Below are positions 9,412 through 18,004 of a stretch of DNA of 64,000 bases, piece after piece. The translations under genes and the position numbers were made by a program. Position 1 is the stretch's first letter; each line of letters opens with the position of its first letter. The notes under the pieces are model-generated. The model was not told where the DNA came from. It did no database searches and worked only from the letters and a program-made list of their open reading frames with translations. The DNA is from Fischerella sp. CENA71 (GTDB taxonomy: Bacteria > Cyanobacteriota > Cyanobacteriia > Cyanobacteriales > Nostocaceae): positions 62,001 through 126,000 of the forward strand of contig JANBVI010000057.1 of assembly GCA_024239075.1 (NCBI GenBank). The letters run 5' to 3'.

Positions 9412-9428
9412 TACTAAACAGTCTAGTA
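9412..9428. promoter_or_regulatory. probable TetR operator
   Basis: TACTAAACAGTCTAGTA is a 17-bp near-perfect palindrome (TACTA, AC, GT and TAGTA symmetric; mismatches only at the centre and two flanking pairs). It lies 39 bp upstream of the TetR start and 129 bp upstream of the HlyD start, which suits a repressor acting on both promoters. No other palindrome of this quality is seen in the gap. Confidence 0.6.
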
Positions 9429-9556
9429 TTGTAAACATTCTCACAGAAAGTTGGCGGGAATAAATCGCGATTTACGAAACCGTTGCGCCTTCCCTTTTTT
9501 CCCTTTTCCCAACCTCCATCAATCAACGTTGCGTGTTGAATTAGTAGGGTAAAACC

Positions 9557-10933
9557 ATGACTCAGACTGCGCCCCAACCTACAGAAAGTCTTAAAGATAC
9601 TTCCTTACCCAGGAATAAAGAAAAGCAACGCAAAAAGCCAATACCTTTGATTATTGGGTTACTGCTGTTGGTAAGTGGGATTGGCTATGGAGTCTGGAGG
9701 TGGCTGCAACCACCAATCACAGAAGACATACTCAAATTCAGTGGCAGAATCGAAGGTTACGAAACCGAAATCGGGGTGAAAAGATCAGGGAGAATTGAAA
9801 CTATTTCTGTTCGAGAAGGCGTAGCAGTCAAGAAAGGACAGCAGTTAATTCAGCTAGATGATAGTACTGTCAATGAACTGCAAGATCAACTACGAGGCGC
9901 ACAGGCGCAGGTATCATCAGCCCAATCAGATGAACAACAAGCGCTTGCAGACGTAGAGCGAGTTCAAGAGGAAATAAAACAAATTGATAGTCAAATTGAA
10001 GAAGCAAAATTGAATTTATTGCAGTCTCAAGGTGATACTCAAGGGCGCGTTAAGCAAGCACAGGCGAATGTCGCCGCAGCTAAAGCCCAACTCGTGCAAG
10101 CACAAGCACAAGTCAAGCAGTCAGAAGCAGAAGTAAAATTAGCAAAAGTGAACCGCGATCGCTATGCCAAACTGGTAAATGATGGGGCGATCAATCAACA
10201 ACAATTTGACCAAGCCCAAACAACATACGATACCGCAGTTGCGACTGTAGACGCAAAAAAAGCAGCAGTCAATGCAGCACAGGAACAGTTAAGCGCTGCT
10301 GAAGGTGAACTAACGCAAGCCAAAACCACGGGACTTAACCCTGATATCCGTAATGCTCAAATCGAAGCACTCAAAAGACAACGACAACAAAGTCTTGCTC
10401 AATTAAAATCTGCTCAAGCCAAAGTGAAATCTGCTCAGGCAAAAATTAAAGATACTCAAGCAGCAAAACAGCAAATTCTCACTCAAATTCAAGATGCTAA
10501 GAAAGACCTAAATGTTGTCAGTCCTTTGGATGGGGTAGTAACTGCTCGGAGTGCAGAACCGGGAGCTGTTGTCAGCAATCAAACTAATATTCTCACCATT
10601 GTTGACCCTAAAACAATATATCTGCGTGGTTTTATTCCCGAAGGCGATATTGGGAATGTGCGTTTGGGACAAACTACTCAAATTTTCTTAGATTCTGCAC
10701 CGAAAAAACCCTTGACAGGCAAAGTAATTTCTATTGATCCACAAGCTTCGTTTACACCAGAAAATATTTACTTCCAAAAAGATCGAGTTAGACAAGTTGT
10801 GGGTATTCGCATTAGTGTGGAAAATCCCAGTGGTTGTTTTAACCCTGAGCAACCATACAATCACAGTAACTTACCCTGTGCCAAGATTGGAATGCCTGCG
10901 GATGGGGAGATTAATTTAAAGGGGACTTCATAG
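9557..10933 (+). CDS. HlyD family periplasmic adaptor (membrane fusion) protein
   Basis: The 458-residue protein has a short cytoplasmic N-terminus, one membrane anchor (about residues 28-47, IPLIIGLLLLVSGIGYGVW), a first lipoyl/barrel-sandwich half (SGRIEGYETEIGVKRSGRI), a long Ala/Gln-rich alpha-helical hairpin (about 110-310, strongly coiled-coil), and the second lipoyl half (DLNVVSPLDGVVTARSAEPG). It would bridge the inner-membrane ABC exporter encoded downstream to an outer-membrane channel, as YbhG does for YbhFSR. It is first in the exporter cluster but is separated from the ATPase gene by 356 bp that include a 21-bp tandem repeat array. A good start is ATG 9557. Confidence 0.93.
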   Translation: MTQTAPQPTESLKDTSLPRNKEKQRKKPIPLIIGLLLLVSGIGYGVWRWLQPPITEDILKFSGRIEGYETEIGVKRSGRIETISVREGVAVKKGQQLIQLDDSTVNELQDQLRGAQAQVSSAQSDEQQALADVERVQEEIKQIDSQIEEAKLNLLQSQGDTQGRVKQAQANVAAAKAQLVQAQAQVKQSEAEVKLAKVNRDRYAKLVNDGAINQQQFDQAQTTYDTAVATVDAKKAAVNAAQEQLSAAEGELTQAKTTGLNPDIRNAQIEALKRQRQQSLAQLKSAQAKVKSAQAKIKDTQAAKQQILTQIQDAKKDLNVVSPLDGVVTARSAEPGAVVSNQTNILTIVDPKTIYLRGFIPEGDIGNVRLGQTTQIFLDSAPKKPLTGKVISIDPQASFTPENIYFQKDRVRQVVGIRISVENPSGCFNPEQPYNHSNLPCAKIGMPADGEINLKGTS

Positions 10934-10938
10934 GTGTA

Positions 10939-11169
10939 GGTTTTGCAACTCACAAACTAACTTTTGCAACTCGCAAACTAACTTTTGCAACTCACAAACT
11001 AACTTTTGCAACTCACAAACTAACTTTTGCAACTCACAAACTAACTTTTGCAACTCGCAAACTAACTTTTGCGACTCGCAAACTAACTTTTGCGACTCGT
11101 AAACTAACTTTTGCAACTCACAAACTAACTTTTGCAACTCGCAAACTAACTTCTGCAACTCGTAAACTA
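10939..11169. repeat. 11 tandem copies of a 21-bp repeat
   Basis: The unit acttttgcaactcacaaact plus one a is repeated eleven times head to tail (11 x 21 = 231 bp). Variation is limited mostly to a/g at two sites (caactcAC, CAACTCGC, CGACTCGC, CGACTCGT). It begins 6 bp after the HlyD stop codon and ends 120 bp before the ATPase gene. Because 21 bp is seven codons, the minus strand stays open as a repeated LQKLVCE heptad. I read that as a consequence of period 21 rather than as a gene. Confidence 0.95.
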
Positions 11170-11289
11170 GCTTCACAAGTACTAAAACAGATTTTTTACT
11201 CAAAAATCTGACTTAAATCTTGTAAATCTCTTATTTAAATCAAATTTCACAAGAATACCTTCCAATACTGCTTCTTTGAAGATAAATCT

Positions 11290-13368
11290 ATGATAAAACA
11301 AGCAGTCACAAACATAAGTAATATATACTACTCAAAAGATAGTGAATCTACTAAAGCAATCATTGTTCGTGGTTTGCATAAGCACTATGGTCAACTTGCT
11401 GCGGTGCGAGGAATTGATTTCACTGTCTACAAAGGTGAAATGTTTGGGTTAATTGGCCCTGATGGTGCGGGTAAGACAACCACCTTTCATATTTTGGGGG
11501 GTGTGATGGAAGCAACAGCAGGAGAAGTGGAGATATTTGGTCAACCTGCACGGGATGCACGTTTAAAGACTGGGTATCTGACACAACAATTTTCGCTGTA
11601 TCTTGACTTAAGTATTGATGAGAATTTGCGCTACACAGCAGGGTTACGACAAGTCCCGGATGATTTATTGTGGGAACGTCGCCAAAAATATCTACAATTG
11701 ATGAGCTTGGAAAAATTTGGCGATCGCTTGGCGGGACAACTTTCTGGAGGGATGAAACAAAAGCTGGCGTTGTGCTGTGGGCTAGTTTCCCAGCCAGAAG
11801 TTTTGTTACTTGACGAACCGACAACGGGTGTAGATCCAGTATCCCGACGGGAATTTTGGGATGTCCTAGCCGAATTGTCAGCAGAAGGGATGACAATTAT
11901 TGTCGCCACACCCTACCTAGATGAAGCCGAACGTTGCGATCGCGTTGCTTTAATGTACAGTGGGCAAATTCACGAGATTGGTACACCTGCTCAATTACGC
12001 GCCAACTTAGGTTTACATCGCTTAGAAGTCCGCACATCAAATTTAGAAATCGCCGAGCAAATCTTATCAAACAATGCACCTGCAAATATTGTAGACGTGC
12101 AGACCTTTGGCGATCGCTTAGATGTTCTCGTCCAAGATGCAACAGTGGGAGAAACCCAAATCAGGGAATTATTACAACAACAGCAATTATCTTCTCCCGA
12201 AATAGAACAAAATGAACCTACCTTAGAAAACGTCTTTGTTACCCGTCTGCGTCAACAAGGTTCCGCACCAGAATTTTTTGCTTTTCCACGCTCCCGTAAA
12301 AGAGGACACGGAGACGTAGAGATACGGGGACACGGTGATAGGGGGACACGGGGACACGAGGACACGAAGAATATCAATCAAATACTCTCCGCGTCATCTT
12401 CTCCTCTCTCCGCGTCACCCCCTCCCCGCGTCATCTCCTCTCCCCTAGCAATCTCCGCCCGCAACCTCAGCCGTATTTTTGGTAAATTCCAAGCAGTCAA
12501 AAACGTCAATGTAGAAGTGCGTTATGGCGAAATCTTTGGGCTTTTAGGTGCGAATGGTGCAGGAAAAACTACAACCATCAAAATGCTGTGTGGCTTACTA
12601 GAAGCTAGTGGCGGTGAAATTTCTCTTGGTGGTGAAACCGGAAATTTGCGGAGTCCTCAACTGCGGCGACGCATTGGTTACATGAGTCAGAAATTCACTC
12701 TTTATGATGACTTGACAATTATAGAAAACCTAGAGTTTTACAGTGGCGTTTATGGCGTTCCTCGGAAATTACGCCGAGAAAAAATAGATTGGGTAATTGC
12801 TACCTGTGGGCTGAAGGGACAGGAAAAAATGCTGACTGGACAGTTACCTGGTGGTTGGAAGCAACGGGTTGCTTTTGGTGCGTCGGTGATGCATGAACCT
12901 GATATTTTATTTTTGGATGAGCCGACATCTGGAGTAGATCCGCTTGCACGTCGTCAGTTCTGGAAACTGATTAACGACTTTGCCCACAATGATACAGCTA
13001 TATTAGTCACAACCCATTATTTAGAAGAAGCTGAACAATGTAACCGCATGAGTTTTATGGTAGCGGGTGAAACTGTAGCAGAAGGTTCTCCGAGTTCAAT
13101 CAAAGCTTCTCAACCTGGACAATTAATAGAAATTGTGGCGAATAATAATCAAGCTGCATCTAAGTTACTCAAACAACATTTAGATTCCTGGCGAGTTTCT
13201 ATCTTTGCTAATGGCTTGCATATAGTTCTAGATCACCCTGATGTAGAACTACCAGAAATCCGTCAACTTCTCCACTCTGCCAACTTGAGTATAGAGTCCC
13301 TCCGTCCGATTCCTTTCTCATTAGAAGATGCATTTATTGGGATTGTGCAACGGGCGCAAGGGGAGTAG
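11290..13368 (+). CDS. ABC transporter ATP-binding protein with two fused nucleotide-binding domains (YbhF type)
   Basis: The 692-residue protein carries two ATPase domains. The first (about 25-330) has Walker A GPDGAGKTT, signature LSGGMKQKLAL and Walker B VLLLDEPTTGVDP. The second (about 388-692) has GANGAGKTT, the atypical signature LPGGWKQRVAF and ILFLDEPTSGVDP. This tandem form, with GPDG and PGGW variants, is that of YbhF/YhiH-type exporters that pair with two ABC-2 permeases and a HlyD adaptor, exactly the neighbours here. The linker (about residues 336-387) is unusual: Arg-Gly-His-Gly-rich, then Ser/Pro-rich, encoded by a dispersed repeat (see the repeat entry). The transported substrate is not known; drugs or hydrophobic compounds are usual for the family. 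Confidence 0.95.
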   Translation: MIKQAVTNISNIYYSKDSESTKAIIVRGLHKHYGQLAAVRGIDFTVYKGEMFGLIGPDGAGKTTTFHILGGVMEATAGEVEIFGQPARDARLKTGYLTQQFSLYLDLSIDENLRYTAGLRQVPDDLLWERRQKYLQLMSLEKFGDRLAGQLSGGMKQKLALCCGLVSQPEVLLLDEPTTGVDPVSRREFWDVLAELSAEGMTIIVATPYLDEAERCDRVALMYSGQIHEIGTPAQLRANLGLHRLEVRTSNLEIAEQILSNNAPANIVDVQTFGDRLDVLVQDATVGETQIRELLQQQQLSSPEIEQNEPTLENVFVTRLRQQGSAPEFFAFPRSRKRGHGDVEIRGHGDRGTRGHEDTKNINQILSASSSPLSASPPPRVISSPLAISARNLSRIFGKFQAVKNVNVEVRYGEIFGLLGANGAGKTTTIKMLCGLLEASGGEISLGGETGNLRSPQLRRRIGYMSQKFTLYDDLTIIENLEFYSGVYGVPRKLRREKIDWVIATCGLKGQEKMLTGQLPGGWKQRVAFGASVMHEPDILFLDEPTSGVDPLARRQFWKLINDFAHNDTAILVTTHYLEEAEQCNRMSFMVAGETVAEGSPSSIKASQPGQLIEIVANNNQAASKLLKQHLDSWRVSIFANGLHIVLDHPDVELPEIRQLLHSANLSIESLRPIPFSLEDAFIGIVQRAQGE
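12295..12450. repeat. GGGGACACGG / CTCCGCGTC dispersed repeat inside the ATPase gene
   Basis: This segment of the coding sequence is made of iterated ggggacacgg-like units followed by ctccgcgtca-like units. The same composition appears between galE and the next gene at 31849-31950. It is in frame and encodes the low-complexity linker between the two ATPase domains, so it looks like an intergenic-type repeat that has been captured as coding sequence. Confidence 0.75.
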
Positions 13369-13427
13369 AGGAATAAGGGAGAAAACAGAAAAACAACCAC
13401 TAATCACTAACCACAAAATCTTGGGCA

Positions 13428-14534
13428 ATGAAAAGAATTATCGCTCAATGTATTAAAGAATTAGTTCAATTTCGTCGCGATCGCCTGACTTTAGCGTTAG
13501 CATTTTTACTACCATTTCTCACGCTGTTGATTTTTGGATTTGCAATTCGCTTGGAAAGTAAAGATATTCCCTTAGTTGTTCAGGATTTTGACCATACTAA
13601 TCTTAGTAGCAGCTATATTGAGCGGTTGTATGCCACAAATCAGTTTATACCCCACAAATGGTCTGGTACAGATCCGGTACAGGATGCAATTGATCGGGGT
13701 ATCGCTAAAGTAGCTGTGATTATTCCTCCCGAATTTAGTCGAGATATTCAAGGTGGTAAAAATACTCAAGTTCAAGTATTAATTGATGCCACTGATGTCA
13801 ATAATGCCCGTGTCATCAAAAATAGCATTGAACAAGTAACTAATTTTTTCATGCGGGATCAAGGATTGCTACCCGCTACCAGTAGCATTACTCCCAACAT
13901 GCGTCTTTGGTTTAATCCTGGTCGATTGGAATCATTGTATATTGTGCCAGGAACTTATGCTGTTGTATTGTGGATTTTTCCCTCTTTGCTAAGTGCGATC
14001 GCGATGGTGCGAGAAAAGGAAAAAGGTACAATCTTGCAAGTCTATACTTCTAGTATTAGCGCCACTGAATTACTACTAGGTAAAGGACTAGCATACCTGT
14101 TGATTGCCATTACTGAAGCATTAATCGCGATGATCCTTGGTTCGGTTGTTTTTCAAGTGGGCTTAGTCGGCGATCCTACAACTTTAATCATTGGCTCTAT
14201 TTTATTTATTGCCGATAGTGTATTGTTTGGTTTGTTATTAGGAGTGCGTAGTAGTAATCAAAATGCAGCCGTTCAAGGTGTTTCTTTAATTGGATTTATT
14301 ACTGCTTTATTACTCTCTGGTTTTATTTATCCACTCAACAATATTCCTTTTCCACTTTCCCTTGTTCCTAATGTTGTTCCGGCTCGTTATTACATTGATA
14401 TCACTCGTGATGCTTTTGTACGGGGGACAGGATGGGCTGGTGTTTGGTTTGATTTAGTTATGTTGACTATATTGGGATTGATCTTTTTTAACGTCGCCCG
14501 TCGAGTTTTAAGTCGAATGCAATTATCAGATTAA
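13428..14534 (+). CDS. ABC-2 type permease (YbhS-like)
   Basis: The 368-residue protein has one N-terminal membrane segment (about 22-42, LTLALAFLLPFLTLLIFGFAI), a large extracytoplasmic domain (about 45-170), and five further segments from about 175 to the C-terminus. The motif YVVP-like stretch ESLYIVPGTYAVVLWIFPSL and MVREKEKGTILQVYTS mark the ABC-2 fold. It is the first of two permeases that would form the channel driven by the fused ATPase. It lies 59 bp after the ATPase gene and is probably in the same transcript. Confidence 0.93.
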   Translation: MKRIIAQCIKELVQFRRDRLTLALAFLLPFLTLLIFGFAIRLESKDIPLVVQDFDHTNLSSSYIERLYATNQFIPHKWSGTDPVQDAIDRGIAKVAVIIPPEFSRDIQGGKNTQVQVLIDATDVNNARVIKNSIEQVTNFFMRDQGLLPATSSITPNMRLWFNPGRLESLYIVPGTYAVVLWIFPSLLSAIAMVREKEKGTILQVYTSSISATELLLGKGLAYLLIAITEALIAMILGSVVFQVGLVGDPTTLIIGSILFIADSVLFGLLLGVRSSNQNAAVQGVSLIGFITALLLSGFIYPLNNIPFPLSLVPNVVPARYYIDITRDAFVRGTGWAGVWFDLVMLTILGLIFFNVARRVLSRMQLSD

Positions 14535-14561
14535 TAATGATAAGCGAAGGAAGTTTGTAGT

Positions 14562-14577
14562 AAGCACTGAAGTGCTT
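14562..14577. repeat. short hairpin of the GTAGTAAG repeat family
   Basis: AAGCACT and AGTGCTT form a 7-bp hairpin with a 2-nt loop, preceded by tttgtagt. The same TTTGTAGTAAG lead-in occurs at 18575 and, in variant form, near 28045, so this is a member of a dispersed hairpin family. It lies between the two permease genes. Confidence 0.6.
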
Positions 14578-14659
14578 AAATGAGGGATAAAACCTCCAAT
14601 AATAATCTATCTACAACTATAAATATTTTATCTAAATTAATTCCATCCTTGATTTTGAT

Positions 14660-15781
14660 ATGAAATTTATTCTTCGATTATTTGAAACTCCTTTTTGGTC
14701 ATTAGTACGTAAAGAATTTTGGCAAATTCTGCGTAATAAACAGCTAATTGTTTTATTAATTGTACCGCCAACAGTACAACTGTTACTATATGGCACAGCC
14801 CTTAATCCTGATGTTCATAATTTACGATTGGGTGTGATTGATTATGCCAATGTGCAAGCAAGTCGAGAATTAGTCACAGCTATGACTTCCAATCGTGTTT
14901 TTAATTTAGAATCAGTTCCCAGTAGTGAAAAAGAATTAAGTCGTCAAGTAGAAGAAGGAAAACTAGACGTCGGTGTAATTATTCCACCAGAATTCCCGCG
15001 TCAGCTAGCAAATAAATCAGCTAAGATTCAAGTTTTTCTTGATGGAGTAAATGCTAATACAGCAGGGATTGCTGGCGGTTACATTAATCAAATTATTCAA
15101 CAATACAATCGCCAATTAGCCCATGCTCAAGCGAATCCGCCTGTGTCACCTCAAGTTGTGTTTCTCTACAATCCTGGATTAACAAGTAGCTGGTTTTTTG
15201 TTCCTGGAGTTATGGGTTTAGTGTTGACATTAATCGGGACATTGGTATCAGCAGCCACAGTAATTAGAGAGAAAGACACAGGAACTTTAGAACAATTGTT
15301 GATGACACCTGCGGGAAATTGGGAGATTTTACTCGCAAAAATTGTGCCTTTAGTGTTTTTGATGATGGCAGATGTTGTACTAGCTTTGACTTTAGGATTA
15401 GTAGTTTTTCATTTGCCATTTCGTGGTAATGTTGTCCTGTTTTTTGCCTTATCCGCTGTGTATGTATTTGTAGGGATTAGCTTGGGAATGATGTTAGCAA
15501 CGATCGCACAATCGCAACAGCAAGTATTACTCACATCCTTTTTTATCAATATGCCATTAGTACAAACTTCTGGTGCGATCGCTCCTATCGAAGCAATGCC
15601 ACCTTTTTTCCAATATTTATCTCTTCTCAATCCTTTACGTCATTACATTACCATTGTTCGAGGAATTTTACTCAAAGGAGTAGGTTTTGATGTCCTCTGG
15701 ATAAATGTTTTAGCATTAGTTGGTTTTGCTGTGGTGTTAATGACAATTAGTGTAAAAAGATTTCGCAGTCAGTTAAGTTAA
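14660..15781 (+). CDS. ABC-2 type permease (YbhR-like)
   Basis: The 373-residue protein has the same plan as its upstream neighbour: one membrane segment near the N-terminus (about 30-50), an extracytoplasmic domain (about 50-175), and five segments in the second half, with the ABC-2 signature VIREKDTGTLEQLLMTPAG. It should be the second half of the permease heterodimer for the YbhGFSR-type exporter. It starts 125 bp after the first permease and ends the cluster; the acetate kinase gene converges from the other side with a hairpin in the gap. Confidence 0.93.
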   Translation: MKFILRLFETPFWSLVRKEFWQILRNKQLIVLLIVPPTVQLLLYGTALNPDVHNLRLGVIDYANVQASRELVTAMTSNRVFNLESVPSSEKELSRQVEEGKLDVGVIIPPEFPRQLANKSAKIQVFLDGVNANTAGIAGGYINQIIQQYNRQLAHAQANPPVSPQVVFLYNPGLTSSWFFVPGVMGLVLTLIGTLVSAATVIREKDTGTLEQLLMTPAGNWEILLAKIVPLVFLMMADVVLALTLGLVVFHLPFRGNVVLFFALSAVYVFVGISLGMMLATIAQSQQQVLLTSFFINMPLVQTSGAIAPIEAMPPFFQYLSLLNPLRHYITIVRGILLKGVGFDVLWINVLALVGFAVVLMTISVKRFRSQLS

Positions 15782-15841
15782 GTAGATTAGGATACTAAAA
15801 TTGCGGCTCAACCGATTTTGAATTTTGGATTAACCCTATAT

Positions 15842-15873
15842 GAAAAACCCCGGTAATTAGCTAAATACCGGGG
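15842..15873 (-). terminator. rho-independent terminator downstream of ackA
   Basis: CCCCGGTA (15848-15855) and TACCGGGG (15866-15873) form an 8-bp GC-rich stem with a 10-nt loop. Read on the minus strand, the stem is followed directly by TTTTT, the form of an intrinsic terminator for the leftward ackA transcript. The plus-strand side lacks a clean T run. Confidence 0.75.
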
Positions 15874-15961
15874 GAGGAGGTTTTCGCAATTTGCTAAAGG
15901 ACGGCATATGTTTATAATGTACTTATCTGGATGATGAAAAGTTGCCAAAATGGCAGATAAA

Positions 15962-17197
15962 TTAATTTAGTGGAATACAAGTGCGTAATAAATGCCAACA
16001 TTCCTTAGCGATCGCCCAATCTTCTTGAGTTTGAATCACTAAAACGCGGACACTAGAATCTACTGTTGCAATATCTTGATCTTTGGGTGAAGCTTGATTT
16101 TTGGTTTCATCAAGTTTTAGTCCCAAAAATGCAAAAGCTTCACACGCAGCAGATCGCGTTAAAGAATGATTTTCTCCAATTCCACCAGTAAATACAATCG
16201 CGTCTAATCCAGAGAGTGCAGCCAACATTGAACCAATGTGCGATCGCAATCTATGAATGTACATATCAAAAGCTAACTGAGCGCGGTCATTACCCTCACT
16301 AATAGCTGTTTGAATGGCTCGCATATCAGCAGAGATCCCAGAAATACCTTTCAACCCAGAATCGTGATTGAGAATATCATCTAATTTGTCAGCATTTATC
16401 CCTTGTTGACGTAGAAGGTAAATTAAAATACCAGGATCGAGAGAGCCACAACGAGTTCCCATCATTAATCCGTCTAAAGGCGTAAATCCCATTGTCGTAT
16501 CAATACTTTTGCTATTTCTAATTGCTGTCAAAGAGCAACCATTACCTAGATGACATGTAATCAGGCGCAAGGAATTTAAGTCTTTACCTAGTAATTGCGC
16601 TGCTCTTTGGCTACAGTATTGGTGACTAATACCGTGAAAACCGTAACGACGGATATTTTCTTGCTCATACCATGCATAGGGGCCAGGGTAAACAGCCGCA
16701 GGTAAAGGAATTTGGCTATGAAAACCTGTATCAAATACTGCAACTTGAGGAGCATTAGGAAATACCTTTTCAACTGCTGTTATTCCCTCCAAGTTGGCTG
16801 GATTGTGAATTGGAGCAAAACTAGCTAAACTGCTGATGGCTGCTTTGACTTCTTCTGTCACCACAGTCGGTTGATGGTATTGTTGTCCACCATGTACTAC
16901 CCGATGACCAACTACATCAATTTCCTGAGCTTCTTTGATCACCTTTGTTTCACCCTCAAGGAGAGTCTGCAATAAATACTCAATTGCAGATGCATGAGAA
17001 TCAGCCTGAATGTTTTCTTTTAAAACTGCGTTCTTAGCAGTTTTAACTTCGAGTTCAGCCAATCCTTGATGATGAGTCCAATCTACGCTGGCTTTCCAAA
17101 GTGGCTTTAGTGGATGCTCTGGTAAGCGATCGCCCACAATTTCATATAAACAACTTTTCTGACTACTTGACCCGGCGTTAAGTACTAAGATTTTCAT
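15962..17197 (-). CDS. ackA: acetate kinase
   Basis: AckA interconverts acetyl phosphate plus ADP with acetate plus ATP. The 411-residue protein has the family motifs: LVLNAGSSSQKS at the N-terminus, the GHRVVHGG substrate region (about 101-108), HLGNGCSLTAI (about 217-227), TTMGFTPLDGLMMGTRCGSLDPG region (about 235-257) and FTGGIGENH near 337. It has normal length. Upstream lie GTCAATG tandem repeats and then a histidine phosphatase gene in the same direction; downstream is a terminator hairpin. No phosphotransacetylase gene is visible nearby. Confidence 0.96.
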   Translation of the reverse strand: MKILVLNAGSSSQKSCLYEIVGDRLPEHPLKPLWKASVDWTHHQGLAELEVKTAKNAVLKENIQADSHASAIEYLLQTLLEGETKVIKEAQEIDVVGHRVVHGGQQYHQPTVVTEEVKAAISSLASFAPIHNPANLEGITAVEKVFPNAPQVAVFDTGFHSQIPLPAAVYPGPYAWYEQENIRRYGFHGISHQYCSQRAAQLLGKDLNSLRLITCHLGNGCSLTAIRNSKSIDTTMGFTPLDGLMMGTRCGSLDPGILIYLLRQQGINADKLDDILNHDSGLKGISGISADMRAIQTAISEGNDRAQLAFDMYIHRLRSHIGSMLAALSGLDAIVFTGGIGENHSLTRSAACEAFAFLGLKLDETKNQASPKDQDIATVDSSVRVLVIQTQEDWAIAKECWHLLRTCIPLN

Positions 17198-17202
17198 AAT
17201 TT

Positions 17203-17300
17203 GTCAATGGTCAATGGTCAATGGTCAATGGTCAATGGTCAATAGTTGGTTATTTTAGTCCCCCTTGTCCTCCTTGTCCCCCTTGTCCCCCTTGTCTCCC
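17203..17300. repeat. GTCAATG tandem heptamers followed by CCCCTTGTC repeats
   Basis: Six copies of GTCAATG (last one GTCAATA) fill 17203-17244. From about 17261 to 17300 there are about five cccccttgtc-type units. These are short tandemly repeated repetitive sequences of the kind described in heterocystous cyanobacteria. They lie between the histidine phosphatase stop and the ackA start. Confidence 0.85.
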
Positions 17301-17939
17301 CTACGTCCCCGGTCGTGAGCGCAATTCTTCTGTCATGTAATTGCGATCGCCTAATACTTGCAGCATGGGGCCATGAATATCAAATTTAACAATACTGACA
17401 GAGGTCGCTGGCATATCGATGCGATCGCGATAGCGTCCTAAATCAATGCCTAATAAGTTGCAAAGTATAATCCGAATCGTGGCTTTATGAGAAACTACTA
17501 AAACGTTTCCTTCTGGGTATTTTTCCGTAATTTCCGCCATCACAAGAGAAGCACGGCTAGAAATCTGCACTGCTGTCTCTCCTCCTGTAGGTGGGTTCCA
17601 AGCTGGTTCGGCTAACCAACGTAAGTAATCATCTAGATAGTACTGCTTGACAAAATCGACGTCTTGACCTTCCCATTTGCCATAATTGATTTCTTTGAGT
17701 CCGTCCCGTAGTTCCATTTTCATGCCTATGGCGTCACACAATGGCTTGGCTGTGGCAATAGTTCGCTTTTTGGGACTGACATAAATTGCTGTCCAAGGAA
17801 TAGAGCTATATGCTTCGGCGAATGCTTTAGCCATGAGTGTCCCTTCCGGTGTTAACTCTGGATCTAGCTCTCCACAGTATCCCCCCGTTTGGCTGTAAAT
17901 TGTTTCGCCATGTCGTAGCAAATGTAGTTTTAAAGACAT
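17301..17939 (-). CDS. histidine phosphatase family protein (phosphoglycerate mutase-like)
   Basis: The product (212 residues from ATG 17939, MSLKLHLLRHGET) has the catalytic RHG motif at the N-terminus and the second catalytic histidine in VLVVSHKATIRII. ISPKKR-like YVSPKKRTIATAKPL and EINYGKWEG are the other conserved blocks. The family includes cofactor-dependent phosphoglycerate mutases, alpha-ribazole phosphatases and sugar-phosphate phosphatases, and the substrate cannot be decided here. A longer reading begins at a TTG (17951) that is only 3 nt from an AAGGAG sequence, so the ATG is preferred. A hairpin just upstream partly covers that AAGGAG. Confidence 0.88.
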   Translation of the reverse strand: MSLKLHLLRHGETIYSQTGGYCGELDPELTPEGTLMAKAFAEAYSSIPWTAIYVSPKKRTIATAKPLCDAIGMKMELRDGLKEINYGKWEGQDVDFVKQYYLDDYLRWLAEPAWNPPTGGETAVQISSRASLVMAEITEKYPEGNVLVVSHKATIRIILCNLLGIDLGRYRDRIDMPATSVSIVKFDIHGPMLQVLGDRNYMTEELRSRPGT

Positions 17940-17947
17940 AAAATTAT

Positions 17948-17987
17948 CCAACCACTCCTTATAAGTTAATAGTGTTCGAGTGGTTGG
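17948..17987 (-). promoter_or_regulatory. hairpin in the 5' leader of the histidine phosphatase gene
   Basis: CCAACCACTC and GAGTGGTTGG form a perfect 10-bp stem with a 20-nt loop, ending 8 nt before the ATG (minus strand). The AAGGAG that would serve as ribosome site has its last three bases inside the stem. The structure could tune translation or be an attenuator or terminator between this gene and the upstream one. Confidence 0.5.
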
Positions 17988-18004
17988 TAAGAAATTTTTT
18001 TAGA

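Noticed and set aside
10939-11169. CRISPR array
   Set aside because: The 21-bp units are contiguous with no unique spacers, and no cas genes are near.
10928-11203. Minus-strand open frame of repeated LQKLVCE heptads, a perfect-looking coiled coil
   Set aside because: It follows automatically from a 21-bp repeat without a stop in that frame. There is no start signal, no homologue that I know and no non-repeat domain, so it is better explained as a non-coding tandem array.
11420-11896. Minus-strand open frame of 158 codons opposite the ABC ATPase gene
   Set aside because: It is the complement of the Walker A to Walker B coding region and has no independent features.
15848-15873. Rightward terminator of the exporter cluster
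   Set aside because: The hairpin is present, but the plus-strand side is followed by gaggagg and not by a T run; the minus-strand side has TTTTT, so it was assigned to ackA.
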